64,000 nucleotides of DNA, from the NCBI RefSeq assembly GCF_051622035.1, contig NC_135355.1:23800486-23864485 (forward strand), in the 5' to 3' direction. Made by a program: the position numbers and the translations under genes. Within the stretch, counting starts at the first letter, position 1. Each line of letters opens with the position of its first letter. The notes beneath the pieces are model-generated. The model ran no database searches. It was given only the letters and a program-made list of their open reading frames with translations, and was not told the origin of the DNA. The DNA comes from Arctopsyche grandis (Eukaryota > Arthropoda > Insecta > Trichoptera > Hydropsychidae). Of the stretch, positions 41,417 through 53,209 are shown one piece after another.

Positions 41417-42902
41417 GGACGCAGCAGGAGTAAACATCAACGGTCGCCTTTTGATTCGACTTATTTAGTCATTCTTTTTTTAGCTTTCAGTAGTGAATTT
41501 GAATTTTTAATATTTACCATTGTAATTCTACATACGAATAATCACAGGAATGGTTTTACGAACACTGCGGTATAGAGTCTACACCGCAGAATCAGGGAAT
41601 ACACTGTAGGTAGGGAAGGTACATATGTTGACCCGGCTTATAGAAACACGTGTGTGCCTATAGAAACACAAGAACAAGAGAATCTTTATCGCTCAGTTTA
41701 TATAGGTGTGTTTGTATGTACGGCGAAGGAGGTAAATCCTCAACTTCGGAGGAGTGAGCAGGCTGAGCTCTTGAAGCTTACTGGCATTTGGGGATGGTGC
41801 GCTGGTTTATTATATACTAGTTGATTGTGCAACGCGTAACTTGGCTGGTGAGATCATATTCTGGAAGATTCCTACGGAGTTGAGGTTATCCATTTTGTAG
41901 CTGTACCTCAAGATTTGGTTCCGGGGGGTTCCGTGTACTTGTGATTGCGTATCCGGAGCGAGTTGATAGTGTCTTTGCCCTAGTTCGAACGAGGGTATTT
42001 CGGCCAAGGTTGACTTTACGTGTTCGTACAGGACGCGATGATGTAATTGCATAGCTCGAGTTCGATGGGGAAATCATCGACCTTTGGTATAGTACAAGTT
42101 GTGCTATATTCCTATATCACCATCAAAATTATCGCGATCCCTATTGAAAGTGTAGTAGTTAATATGTATCGTGATAATCAGTATTATATCCGGGCTATTT
42201 TGAAATACGCAATACTAGAATTACGACACGTGTTTAAAGTGTAATACCCCCCATTAGAATTTTAATTTAAAAATAAGAATATTGTGTTTATTTGTGGTTC
42301 TGGTCGAATTATGTTTGCTTTAGGCTGATACATGACGTGTACATGTTTGACATTTGAGTTACGGATAACGTGTCGCTTTGGCACACGCTCTTTGATTGTG
42401 ATTTATTATTTGTTACAGTGAAAAACAATATAAATATCTTAGTAAAGTAAATTTCAATAATTTTTCATGATATACTTATTTATTAATGAATTTTAGACTA
42501 TACTTTAACATAACCTCTTATTTGATTATATTTTGCAGTAAATTTTGAATACTGCCAAATAAGCAAATAAGTTGAAAGATGTAGAATCAAAGAGCTAATT
42601 TGAACATGGCATTGAAATGAGAAAATGTGCAACAAGGAATGAAGCAAATGTGTATTGGACGAATGTATGTTGTATGCAGATCCAATATCCTCAATTGTTT
42701 GAAGTGCCAATGATTTAGTATGGCTGTGAATCGTTGGGTGCATTGTATGCAGAAAAGAATGTACCGAATCGCGATTTTAAATGACTGCGAATGATATTGA
42801 ACATAATTAATACTTTTTTTGTTAAATTGTATGGATATTATAATGAAATAAAATATAGAGTTTTGCGTAATAAATTGTGTAACGTTGGTCCTTTATTTCC
42901 AG
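41417..42902. other. Upstream DNA of SLC33A1
   Basis: No gene is seen. 41560-42240 is less AT-rich and may be an old LTR or other TE piece, but has no recognisable protein. 42260-42900 is AT-rich and includes the acceptor AG at 42901-42902, which shows that the 5' leader of SLC33A1 is spliced from an exon not identified here. Confidence 0.4.
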
Positions 42903-42921
42903 ATTATTTACAATTGGAAAT

Positions 42922-45900
42922 ATGGCGTCATCACGGCGTAGAAAATTAGATAAAACAAGATCTCTAGAAAATGGTGATGAAGATGATGTAAATCAACCTA
43001 GTAATATTAATGGAGATAGGTTAAATATAGCGCTATTGTTATTTTTATATACCCTGCAAGGTATTCCCCTCGGATTAGGCGCTGCTATTCCTATGCTATT
43101 GCAAAATAGAGGAATCAGCTACAAACAGCAGGTACTATACATTTTGAGACAATTTGGGTAAAATTTTTATTTTTTAATGCCTCATTTATTATATTGTACA
43201 TGAAATGTTTCAGGCGGAATTCAGCTTCGTGAATTGGCCATTTAGTATGAAGTTATTATGGGCTCCAATAGTGGATGCACTCTATTGGAGTAAATTCGGG
43301 AGACGAAAAACTTGGATGGTGCCGGCACAATATCTCCTCGGTTTTGGAATGTTATTTCTTTCAATGAAGGTTGACTTCTGGTTAGAAGGTGAACCAGATA
43401 TGATGCTGTTGACTATGGGATTCTTCACTTTGAATTTTTTGGCAGCAACCCAAGATATTGCAGTAGATGGATGGGCATTGACAATGTTGAAAAGGTCTGA
43501 TTTTTTTAAGATGTAATGCAAGTATTGTAACCTTTGAAAGTACTAACAGGTTTTGTGTTACAGGTGTAATGTTGGACACGCGTCTACGTGTAATAGCGTC
43601 GGCCAGACTGCGGGCTATTTTTTAGGCTATGTGGTATTCATGGCATTAGAGTCTGCGAATTTTTGTAATTCATATCTACGTTCAGAGCCACAAGACGTTG
43701 GAATTATCACACTTTCAGGTATTCAAAGCTAAAGATTTGAATGTTATTGTATTTTAATTGATAATCGAGACTTTCATAACACATAAATGTTCGAACGACG
43801 TGAAATATTTCGAGTATCTCGTCGTCGAAACTGTATACAAAACACATATACGAAAATGTTTTACACAGTGAAATACTTATTTTACGAGTTAAACATTGAC
43901 TATTATAAAAATTGCTTTTTAAACATTTCAAAAATATTTTGAAGGTGTTAATAGCCTAAAAATCTATTAATTATCACAATATGCCTCGTATATTAAAGAT
44001 ATTACATACATATATACAAAAACAAAAAAATTTGTATACAATATATAAACTCCTGTCTAAGCAGACGAAAAGTCGAGAAAACGAGCTTCGAGATATTTCC
44101 AGTCGGTCAAATAGAGCACACCGATATAAAAGGTTAGGTTTTCTAAGCCCGCTTTAAAGGTCAAGGAATTTGACCCTTAAAGCCCTCAACATGGGGCCAC
44201 CACCCCCCCAACGAATACAGTCTAAGAGACCCTTTCGTCGGAGAAGTTAGGTATCAAAATTGGTATAAATTAGAAATCAGTTATCCAACTTGGATTCTGA
44301 AAATCTTATTATTTATTACTAGTGTTGTGCCCGTTGATTTCGAAAAGGGATTGAAACACGAATAAAAATAAAGTTATATGTTATATATAAGTACTAGCTG
44401 TATTACCCGGCTTCGCTCAGTATTTATAATATAAACCGCTTAAACATGACTAAGCTAATAGTAAGCATTTAATTAAAAAAAAAAAAAATTAAAAAATTAA
44501 AAAAAAAAATCCATTTTAAAATTTTTTTTTTGCCTTCTAGGGCTTCGCCCTTGGCACCGCCCTGAGCCTTTGCCTTCTAGGGCTTCGCCCCTCCACGCCC
44601 CCATGAGCAATTGCCGTTTAGGGCTTCGCCCCCCTTAGCTGATGCCTTTTAGGGCTTCGCCCCTCCGTGCTCCCATGATTAAATGCCGTCTACGGCTTCG
44701 CCCCCCTTAGTTAATGCCTTTTAGGGCTTCGCCCCTCCGCGCCCCCAAGATTAATTGCCGCTTAGGGCTTCGCCCCCCTTAGTTAATGCCTTTTAGGGCT
44801 TCGCCCCTCCGCGCCCCCATGATTAAATGCCGTCTAAGGCTTCGCCCCCATGATCAGTTGCCTTTTAGGGCTTCGCCCCTCCGCGCCACCATGATTGAAT
44901 GCCGTCTAGGGCTTCGCCCCCCTTAGTTTATGCCTATTAGGGCTTCGCCCCTCCGCGCACCCATGATTGAATGCCGTCTAGGGCTTCGCCCCCCTTAGTT
45001 TATGCCTATTAGGGCTTCGCCCCTCCGCGCACCCATGATTGAATGCCGTCTAGGGCTTCGCCCCCATGATCAGTTACCATTTAGGGCTTCGCCCCATAAG
45101 GCTGCGCCCCATGGGACTTCACCCCATGAGGCTACGCCCCCCTGCGCCCCCTTCGGGGCCCCATGGGGCTGCGCCCCCTTTGATGCCCCATGGGGCTGCG
45201 CCCCCCTGCGCCCCCTTCGGGGCCCCATGCGGCTGAGCTCCATGCGGCTGAGCTCCATAAGGCGGCGCCCCATAAGGCTGCGCCCCATAAGGCAGCGCCC
45301 CATAAGGGGGCGCAGCTTTATGGGGCGCAGCCTTATCGGGCGCAGCCTTATGGGGCGCAGCCTTATGGGGCGCTGCCTTATGGGGCGCAGCCTTATGGGG
45401 CGCCGCCTTATGGAGCTCAGCCGCATGGGGCCCCGAAGGGAGCGCAGCCTCATGGGGCGCAGCTTTATGGGGCGCAGCAATATCTTATAAAATTTGCAAT
45501 ATAGGCTTTCAAATATATTTTTTTACTTACACTCGTACGTTATTGATATTATAATTATTTTATTTTATTTTATAGAATTTTTATACATGTGGGGTTGGGT
45601 TTTTATCGTAACGACCACACTTGTTGTTGTGATAAAAAGTGAGAATGAACCTATTAAGAGTGGACAGCCAGTAATGGGTTGGCGAAGTGTCACCAATGCT
45701 TATCACCAACTCTACAGAATAACTCGCTTACCTTCTGTTAAAACTCTAGCATTAATTTTACTTACGGCAAAGGTACTTATATTCACACATTTTAATTATA
45801 ATGTATTCTATCGTCTTTATTCTAAATACATTTTTAACTTCATTTCAGGTTGGATTTAGTTCTAGTGATGCAGTTTCTGGGCTGAAGTTAGTAGAAGCAG

Positions 45901-48106
45901 GGGTACCTCGTGAACAGTTAGCATTGATGATTGTTCCATTAGTACCAATACAAGTTATATTACCTCTTGTGAGTTTTTTTTTCTGTTCAATAAATATAAT
46001 ATGTATTACGATAATTTGTGTAACATCTTCATTTTGTTTGTTTTACAGATTTTGAGTAAACATTCCACAGGAAATGAACCTTTAAATTCATGGTTAAATG
46101 CTTATCCTTGGCGGGTCTTATTTGGATTAGTGGCAGCTATGATTGTTGCCATAACACCTTTTATGATACGAACTACTCCAATGTCTATCTATTTTGTACT
46201 TTTATTGTGTTTATATGCGTTCCATCAGGTTGGTGCATATTATTTTTACTGTATTTTTTATCCTAACTTCAGGTACGCAGGCTACAATTAGTTCGGTTTT
46301 TACATTGCATGTAAAACGTGAATATTTTGGCGCTCCACAATATATGTGAATATATTTGCTGTTTTACGACTCAATAGTGTGTGGCTATCCAATGGCTATC
46401 CATGCCTTTTGTGCAGTAAAGCTTAAGATCTTTTGATACATCCTTACCAACTTTCGGTCATTTTCTCACTCTGAATGACTTGTGACTTTCTCACACTGGC
46501 CACACTGAACGACTTGCGAGCAACTTGATCAAATGTATGCATTCGTATGGATCTACAAAAAAACCTGTCTTAAAACGTGTGAACATGTTTCAATTGATTG
46601 CCAAATTCGCTGTCAAAACTAGTCTCCCTACGCGTGTATGTGTTTTGTTTTGGGGAATATATATACATAGGTATAGTTGTGCGATCTATTTTTTTTATTA
46701 GTGAAACCTATCTCTTTTAAAGCGAATATTATTTTAATTAATTTGCTCTCTTTTGTTTTTATTTTTTTTTGTATAGGGCTTTAAAAATAAGCCATTTTAA
46801 ATTGAAACTGGTTTTTTTTTTTTGATCGAATTGAATCAGTTTTTATTGTAAGTGTGAACTAAAAATTAACTCAAGCCATATTCAACTTTTGTTGATCAAC
46901 TATCATCGGTCAATCAAACTTGACTAGTGAGAACGCGCCCTTAGTAGCGATAAACCAGCGAATCGCGATAGCTGACTGTATTGGTTAGACAAGGCAATCA
47001 TAGTAAAATCGCCATTGCATCGACATCAACTTACCATTGTGGCCACAGTTTTACTGTGTAATGTTGAACAAAGAAATCAATATTTATGAGGCATGGAGCT
47101 AGTAAAAAAATTACTGATAAATATGAAAAATATGAAGTTTTTTTTCCTTTTAATGTATGTATTATTTTTTCCATGTCGACATCGGTTCCACAACGAAACG
47201 TTTATGGACAAATCGTCTAACGTTACAAAAGTCCATGATAAAATATTTACGCGACTAAATGGTTATATGACATAATGCTCATGGATAAAATGATTACCCG
47301 GCATAGTGTTCATACATACACAAATCATTCATGTGTTGATGATTATGATTTTTTTTCACTTTCTGTATTTTAAACCTTCAGACCTGTAATGCGTTACAGG
47401 ATTTAGTGAGCGTGATTTTTTTTCTCTTGAATACACATAAAAGTGTTTCAATATAATATTATGAATTCATATTATTTAATAGTTTTCTATAATAAATCAA
47501 ATTTTCCTCAAATTTCATTCATGATTTTCTTGTCAAATAATTTAAATTTTTTGTTAATGTTTTATTTTCATAAACGAAACTAAAACTATGTCTTTTATTT
47601 ATAGGTTTGTCTATTCAGTATGTTCGTGTCTGTGATGGCATTCTTTGCACGAGTGTCCGACCCTATTGTGGGTGGCACATATATGACCCTTCTCAATACT
47701 CTTTCAAATCTTGGAAGCAATTGGCCAAATACATTAGCACTGTGGGCGGTTGATCCGCTTACATACAGAAATTGTGTAAATTCATTCGAAAATGCTACAA
47801 TGTCATTGATGGAAAACACGTGTGACACACTTCACGCAAAAGAGGTAATTATATTAACTAAATGCAATTTGTAGTATAATTTTACGAACTGATTTAAAAT
47901 TAAACTATGTCTAAATAATATTGTTGTCTTTTATTTTTCAGTTATGTGCTAAGGGAGGAGGCACTTGCGTTACTTCACTTGATGGTTTTTATGTGGAGAC
48001 TGTTTTGTGTTTCATTTTGGGAGGCTTGTGGTTTTTGAAAGGTAGTCATGCCATTAAACATCTTCAAAGATTACCACTCCATCGTTGGCACCTGACCAAG
48101 GACTAG
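42922..48106 (+). CDS. SLC33A1: Acetyl-coenzyme A transporter 1 (SLC33A1), 8 exons
   Basis: Exons 42922-43131, 43214-43494, 43564-43718, 45576-45772, 45849-45968, 46049-46228, 47605-47844, 47942-48106; 1548 nt, 515 aa (human protein 549). SLC33A1 carries cytosolic acetyl-CoA into the ER lumen for protein acetylation. Diagnostic stretches: LLLFLYTLQGIPLGLGAAIP, NWPFSMKLLWAPIVDALYW, GRRKTWMVPAQYLLG, ATQDIAVDGWALTML, GHASTCNSVGQTAGYFLGYV, SSSDAVSGLKLVEAGVP, FFARVSDPIVGGTYMTLLNT, LSNLGSNWPNTLALW and a final GLWFLKGSHAIKHLQRLP. About twelve hydrophobic segments are visible. All introns are GT-AG; intron 3 holds the GC-rich array at 44.5-45.5 kb and intron 6 is 1.4 kb without recognisable genes. 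The start is ATG 42922, the first ATG after a spliced leader, followed by a polar N-terminus. Confidence 0.95.
44390..44470 (+). repeat. Dispersed 'ACCCGGCT' repeat, copy B
   Basis: CTAGCTGTATTACCCGGCTT with CGCTCAGTATTTATAATATA and AACCGCTTAAACATGACTAA; same family as 3456, 51660 and 63885. It directly precedes the GC-rich array, which may have arisen from its GGCTTCGC part. Confidence 0.7.
44533..45480. repeat. GC-rich tandem array ending in a large imperfect palindrome, in SLC33A1 intron 3
   Basis: 44533-45090: units of roughly 60-75 bp built of TAGGGCTTCGCCCCTCCGCG, CCCCCATGATTAAATGCCGT and CTTCGCCCCCCTTAGTTAAT, each with a GGGCTTCGCCC hairpin core. 45090-45480: a shorter unit, (G)GGGCTGCGCCCCATAA, first in one orientation and then, after about 45308, in the other (GGGGCGCAGCCTTAT), so the two halves are inverted and could fold into one long hairpin. 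Surroundings are poly-A/T rich. Arg-rich open frames on both strands (162 and 136 codons) are by-products of the repeat: MGRSLMGRSLMGR and RPIRLRPIRLRP. I found no match in memory to a known element. Confidence 0.85.
46229..47604 (+). other. SLC33A1 intron 6
   Basis: A 1376-bp intron. No transposase or gene was recognised. 46300-47060 is less AT-rich in parts and may be TE-derived, with scattered inverted motifs; nothing further can be supported. Confidence 0.4.
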
Positions 48107-48339
48107 AAGATATTTAGGTCTCACATGCAATTTCTTGTATAATATTACGGTTTATAAAATTATAGATTTTGTACATTAAATATTGGACCATTATTTATAA
48201 TGATAGAATTTTTATAAATTAAATTGTATAACAATGAAATTGTGTTTTCAAAACGTTTTATTTTTGTTTATATACATATATACGCAGTACCGGATTATTT
48301 ATAAAAAAGATTATTTATATTATTAAATTAACACAATGG

Positions 48340-48450
48340 TGGCCGCTGACTCATATTTGCATCATGTTGGTGTCAACGCTTAGTGGCCGCTGACTCATAT
48401 TTGCATCATGTTGGTGTCAACGCTTAGTGGCCGCTGATGCATATATGATT
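48340..48450. repeat. 44-bp tandem repeat, 2.3 copies
   Basis: TGGCCGCTGACTCATATTTG with CATCATGTTGGTGTCAACGCTTAG repeats at 48340 and 48384 exactly, with a partial third copy at 48428. It lies 230 bp after the SLC33A1 stop. Confidence 0.9.
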
Positions 48451-48595
48451 CACGACTGCGCGAACTGCTTCAGTCTGCTGATATATTTTTGTATTACGTT
48501 TTCGTTAATCGTTTCTGGTCGATGATACAATTATGTTTCATTTTTATTTTATATTAGATTTATATTCTTTTTATTTTAATCTATTATATATATTA

Positions 48596-48770
48596 TATAT
48601 AAAATTGAATGTCTATCTGTCTGTCTGTTTGTCTCGTATGGGCTCCTATACTACTCAACCGATTACGATGAAACTACAGGATCTGTTTTATGCATGTCCG
48701 GAAAGATTACTGTGAAAAAAAAATCGCCCAAAAGCGGGAACAATTTTATTTTAATATTTTATAAAAAATC
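48596..48770 (+). repeat. Dispersed repeat fragment (TCTGTCTGTCTG type)
   Basis: ATAAAATTGAATGTCTATCT, GTCTGTCTGTTTGTCTC and GGGCTCCTATACTACTCAAC followed by CGATTACGATGAAAC are typical of very common repeat ends in arthropod genomes. No coding region. Class not assigned. Confidence 0.5.
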
Positions 48771-48914
48771 GTGCTGGCCCCTGGCAACGTTCAACAGTTT
48801 AACCGCGCGGCTGCTATAGTGTTAAGACGAGATACGAAATTTAAAAAACATGTGTAATAGGGTAATTTTTTAATTTTTTTTACACGTGCACCCATGGACA
48901 ATACGATTTTTTTT

Positions 48915-49510
48915 AGGATTTCGTCCGAAATTTCTTCAAACCATACATTTTCAATGGTTTTTTTAACTCATAATTTGCCCTAATATGTTGTTTTTGTTCC
49001 CTTTGCTTTATAAATTTTGGGATAGGGTTTAATTCCGGACTATTGTCTGACCATTTTAGTGAGGAATACCTACTTTCTCTTTGTATTATTTTGTGTGTAA
49101 AAAAAATAGCCATGAAAACTTAATAAAATGCTATAAAATTTATTTGATGATATCAATCACTTATTTTAAATATAATAAATACCATTTTTGCCCGATGACA
49201 ATTTGCAAATACAGTCTGAAATTTGAAGTTGACTCCGAAAGATGTTGCTCAATAGAAGGCAGTGAACATGTTTCCAAAATTTTTTCATAGTCTGTAGTCT
49301 TCACTGTGCCATTGACAAAATGTATCGCCCCCATGCTGTAATACGAAATACATCCCCAAATCAATTGGCCGCCCGGTTTTTAACTGTTCTCGTAACACAC
49401 AGGTTACTGAAGCGTTTGTTCGGCTTTCTCCTCACCCAGTTTATTCCATCGGAGTCCCAAAGATTAAAATTGCTCTCGTCAGTAAAGATTACATTCTCCC
49501 AATCATATTG
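48915..49510 (-). pseudogene. Tc1-like transposase relic (catalytic half)
   Basis: On the minus strand, in shifting frames: DWENVIFTDESNFNLWDSDG (first catalytic Asp in TDES), NWVRRKPNKRF, then MIWGCISYYSMGAIHFVNGT, KILETCSLPSIEQHL and last SDNSPELNPI, which carries the third catalytic acidic residue region. At least two frameshifts and the loss of the second Asp block (normally QQDGAxxH) make it inactive. Confidence 0.8.
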
Positions 49511-49610
49511 AAATAAAAAAATAGTATTTTAGAAAGTAGGGGACCTTCAACCGAGAAATTCTGACAATTCAAAATATTTAGAGGTGATGCGATTTCAATT
49601 ACCGGTACTG

Positions 49611-49612
49611 TA

Positions 49613-49672
<60 letters not shown>
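49611..49672. repeat. (TA)n microsatellite
   Basis: About 30 TA units adjoining the Tc1 relic. Insertion into TA is usual for this superfamily. Confidence 0.95.
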
Positions 49673-49675
<3 letters not shown>

Positions 49676-51659
49676 CTTCTATACTTATAATCAGTCAAAT
49701 ATTTAATAAAAAAATATTTTTCAGAATAGCTGTAAATGTGTTTTTTTCATGTAATTTTCATATATGTATGTATGTGTCATACATAAATACATATGTATAT
49801 ATAGTGGTTTAAGTATACATACTATGTATGTACATATTTATTATTTTTGATTTCGACTACTGTTTTTATGGTACATACATATGTTCATATATGTTTTTAT
49901 CTCAGTTTGGAGGCTTTCATTCGGACATTGTGACTGGATTAAATATTATCTTAAAATAATATTAATTTGTAACTATTGAAATGGTTTTCAAAAAAGTGTG
50001 CAAACACATTGTTTTTTATTTTAATTTTTACTGTTACTCACAATGAAGCTGTTTATGAAAATTTTAGTTAATTTTATTTGTTATTTTTTTAGATAGTTTT
50101 TTGTATTGTTATGTTTTAACGGTTTTAGTGCGTTTGAAATTATAAAATTTTTGCAATTGGATTATTACAAATTTAATCTATCTTATTAATTTAATGTATA
50201 CTAGAACTAGAATACATACATATGTACATTCCACCTACTATTACACACCTTAACAGTGCTATTGTGCTGAGTAGTTAATATTTTGAACTAATATGCTTCA
50301 TTATGTAAATATTACCACAGTATTTACATACATGGCGCTCCAAACTCAAATTATTTTTATCTTACCTTCTAAGACTAATTTTATGTCAATTTAAAAAAAA
50401 TTACGTCTAAAGATTGTTCATTGACTATTTTACTTAAAGTACAATAAATGCAATGTGTTAGTCCACGGAATAGCACGGAATGAGTTTAAATATTTATGAT
50501 ATTAATTTATTTATTGAAAATAAAATGTATAAAAATTTCCTACGTACATACATACATATTTATATGTTGCAGTATATTAAATGTTTAAATTGTGTACGTT
50601 TGACGTGTGATATGCAATTTTTACGCACAAATTATCATAAAACAATTTATAAAACCACACTGAATTAATTCAATGTATTATTTTTGTAGAATTAATTTAT
50701 TTATTTACGTTTTTCAAAGTTCATTGCTACACTGTTGATTTGATCTTTTTTTTTTGATTTTTAAATGCTTTTTATTATTACGAAATTATGTTCACAATAC
50801 ATCTTATATCTATTTTAATAGCTACTGATCTACTCATCATTTTCTATTTTACAATTTAATTTAATTTGGTTAGTAACCATAGTATTATATTATTATAATG
50901 TTAATCTACAGCATAATAGGAAAAAGAGCTCAGAAACCTATTTACAATCCTTATAAATGCTCATAATACATTTAATAGATAATATTAATTAAAGACTCAC
51001 TAAAGTCGATGACCTAAAGCAGATTGTGCTAAGGTAATCTGTGTTTATACCTGAAGGGTATAGACATTTTGTTGTAATCACCGAGACTCTAAGTTGATTT
51101 GATCTGTCAATCAATTATCATATGTAGATATGTTCTTTAAATTACATAGGTACATCGCACGATTTTGCGTAATTTGTGACCCCTTCCGCCCCCTAATTAG
51201 ATTTCTTAACATTTTTTGGCATCCCCGTTATTATTTAAAGGAAAAACATTATAAAAATATCTGCTGAAAACGATTTATCTTAGTTGTACATGTTATGCTT
51301 TGAAAATAATAATATATGGTTGATTTTGTGATTTCTACAACCTCCCTTTTCTCTTCATCTTAAATTGTCACATTAAAGCACAGCCCTTAAAGGTTGCTCA
51401 AAATAGGACCAGTTGTTGGAACTAATATGAATGAGTATACATAAACATACAACAGTTACTTTACTGATCGAATTTTTTATACAATTGAAAGACATGTGTA
51501 CATATTTTTATTTATGTTTTTGCAGAGCTAGTTAATATGTGATTTAGTTTTAGTTGATTTTAAATTTGTAGAAAAATTTTCAGAAGCAATTAAAAATATA
51601 TAAACGATTTATTTATGTAAATAAATGCATTTTTTCAACATAATTTAGTCATTTATTTT

Positions 51660-51860
51660 TATTCTTATAATATAAATACTACGCTCAGTATTGGTAATAT
51701 AAACCCCTTAAACATGGCTGATTAATAGTGAACATTCGTTTGTTTTTTTATTAAATTTATTCGAACCGAGAAAAAATGAACATTTTACGATAGACAATCA
51801 AAGGTGAATTTGACAATGGCCAATCGGAGACGAATTACCCACACACAATGGTTTTTGCAT
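51660..51860 (+). repeat. Dispersed 'ACCCGGCT' repeat, copy C
   Basis: CGCTCAGTATTGGTAATATA, AACCCCTTAAACATGGCTGA and TTTGTTTTTTTATTAAATTT with ATTCGAACCGAGAAAAA. It joins the parts seen separately in copies A/D and B, so it probably shows the family's full arrangement. Confidence 0.7.
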
Positions 51861-52750
51861 ATTATGTGCAGGCTCATAACTTAACTATATTTAAGTAATA
51901 AAGCTTAATAACACACATATATTTAAGTAATAAAGCTTATTTCGAATGTTTTTCAAGTATTTAGATCAGTGCTTCTTAAGCCTATTACTATATCTCTGAC
52001 CTCCCCAAATTTAATAGAAAAATCTGACTGCCCCTCTACCTAATATTTTTAAAATTACAAAATCTCCTTTATTTTAAATATTAAATAACGAGATTCAAAC
52101 TTTCATATTTATGTGGTCAAGAGATTAGATTATAGCTTTTTAAATTTTATGTAATACAATATTTACGTTGTATTATTATAAATATGAACCGCCAATACAA
52201 AATTCTTTTACTCGATTAAAATTTTACATTAGAAATTACTTTATATTTTTCACGATTGCAATTATCGCATTGATAATGCGATTGCAATTATCAATGCGAT
52301 TGCGTGGCAAAGATTTTTATTCTATATTTTTATTTTTTTCTAAAATATAGTTTTCATAGATTTTTATATACTAGCTGAATAAATATTATAATAGATTAAT
52401 CTGTATCGTTTGTATTCGCCCATATATCGTTTTTAATGATACTATATTTACAAAATGCCCTTTTTGATTTAATGGCTCTCAATTAAATGGCCATTATTGA
52501 TTTTTCAAATAACAGAAAACTTAATAATTTGAGTAAGTCAAATATTTATATAACTAGATGTGGCTTCCTAATTTGAGAAGCGCTGATTTAGATAATTACT
52601 TTTTTCAACATTTCAACATTTTTTTGGCTCAAAACATTAACTGAAACTTAAACAAATACTGTTATTTTATTATAGAAGTATACATTTGAGATGTAAATTT
52701 ATTTTACTTTTACATACATACATACTTATGTATGTACATATGTATATTTA

Positions 52751-52824
52751 TTGGCCAGGAAGGCGCATTGAATTTACCTGTTAGGCCTTCCTGTTATAAA
52801 TAAAAAATAAAATAAAATAAAATA
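52751..52824 (+). repeat. Possible LINE 3' tail with AATAA microsatellite
   Basis: GGCCAGGAAGGC ... GGCCTTCCTG forms a short hairpin, followed by (AATAA)n. Such a stem plus simple-repeat tail is common at the 3' end of some non-LTR elements. Confidence 0.4.
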
Positions 52825-53121
52825 TGCATGTATTTTTTTTTTTTTTTTGAGAAAGTTATTGAAATTAATATTTAATGACACTCCTATTTAATATTTAAGC
52901 CACTTTTAAATCTATCGTGTTGTTTATATAATATAGAGCTAATCAGTTAAATGATATAAATTGCCATTAGTGTCATTGAAGAAAAAATTTGTCAGCACCT
53001 ATTAATAATTGTATTTGTAAGTATCCAAAGTGATATAGATCCATATTTATCTTCGTATTAGACTTCTCCATTAGTTTGATGCTCAGATTAAATTAAATCG
53101 AATTACATTGACGTACTAGAA

Positions 53122-53160
53122 CTATTTTTATCTTAGAAATTCTAGTATATAAATGTTTAG
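53122..53160 (+). promoter_or_regulatory. Promoter of the first CBM14 gene: GATA site and TATA box
   Basis: CTATTTTTATCTTA contains TTATCT (53128-53133), the complement of a GATA-factor site; TATATAAAT lies at 53146-53154, 56 bp before the ATG. The same pair with nearly equal spacing stands before the second CBM14 gene. GATA control of midgut genes is known in insects; use here is inferred. Confidence 0.65.
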
Positions 53161-53209
53161 TATTGGCAATTCATCCGGTTCTGATTGATGATTCAAAAAT
53201 TTTGCCAAA

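Larger units (their letters stand above)
49673..53100. other. Gene-free AT-rich stretch of about 3.4 kb
   Basis: No gene or transposase was recognised. ACATATGT/TATGTACAT runs occur near 49765-49890, 50215, 50545 and 52715. It contains dispersed-repeat copy C and a LINE-tail-like block, listed separately. Near 52270 a 20-bp inverted repeat of ATTGCAATTATC/GATAATTGCAAT type is visible. Confidence 0.5.

Noticed and set aside
41560-42240. A solo LTR upstream of SLC33A1
   Set aside because: Composition suggests TE origin, but I could not find TG...CA ends with a target duplication.
45002-45490. Arg-rich open frames of 162 (+) and 136 (-) codons in SLC33A1 intron 3
   Set aside because: They are by-products of the tandem GC repeat read in different frames, lie in an intron, overlap each other on both strands and have no splice or start context.
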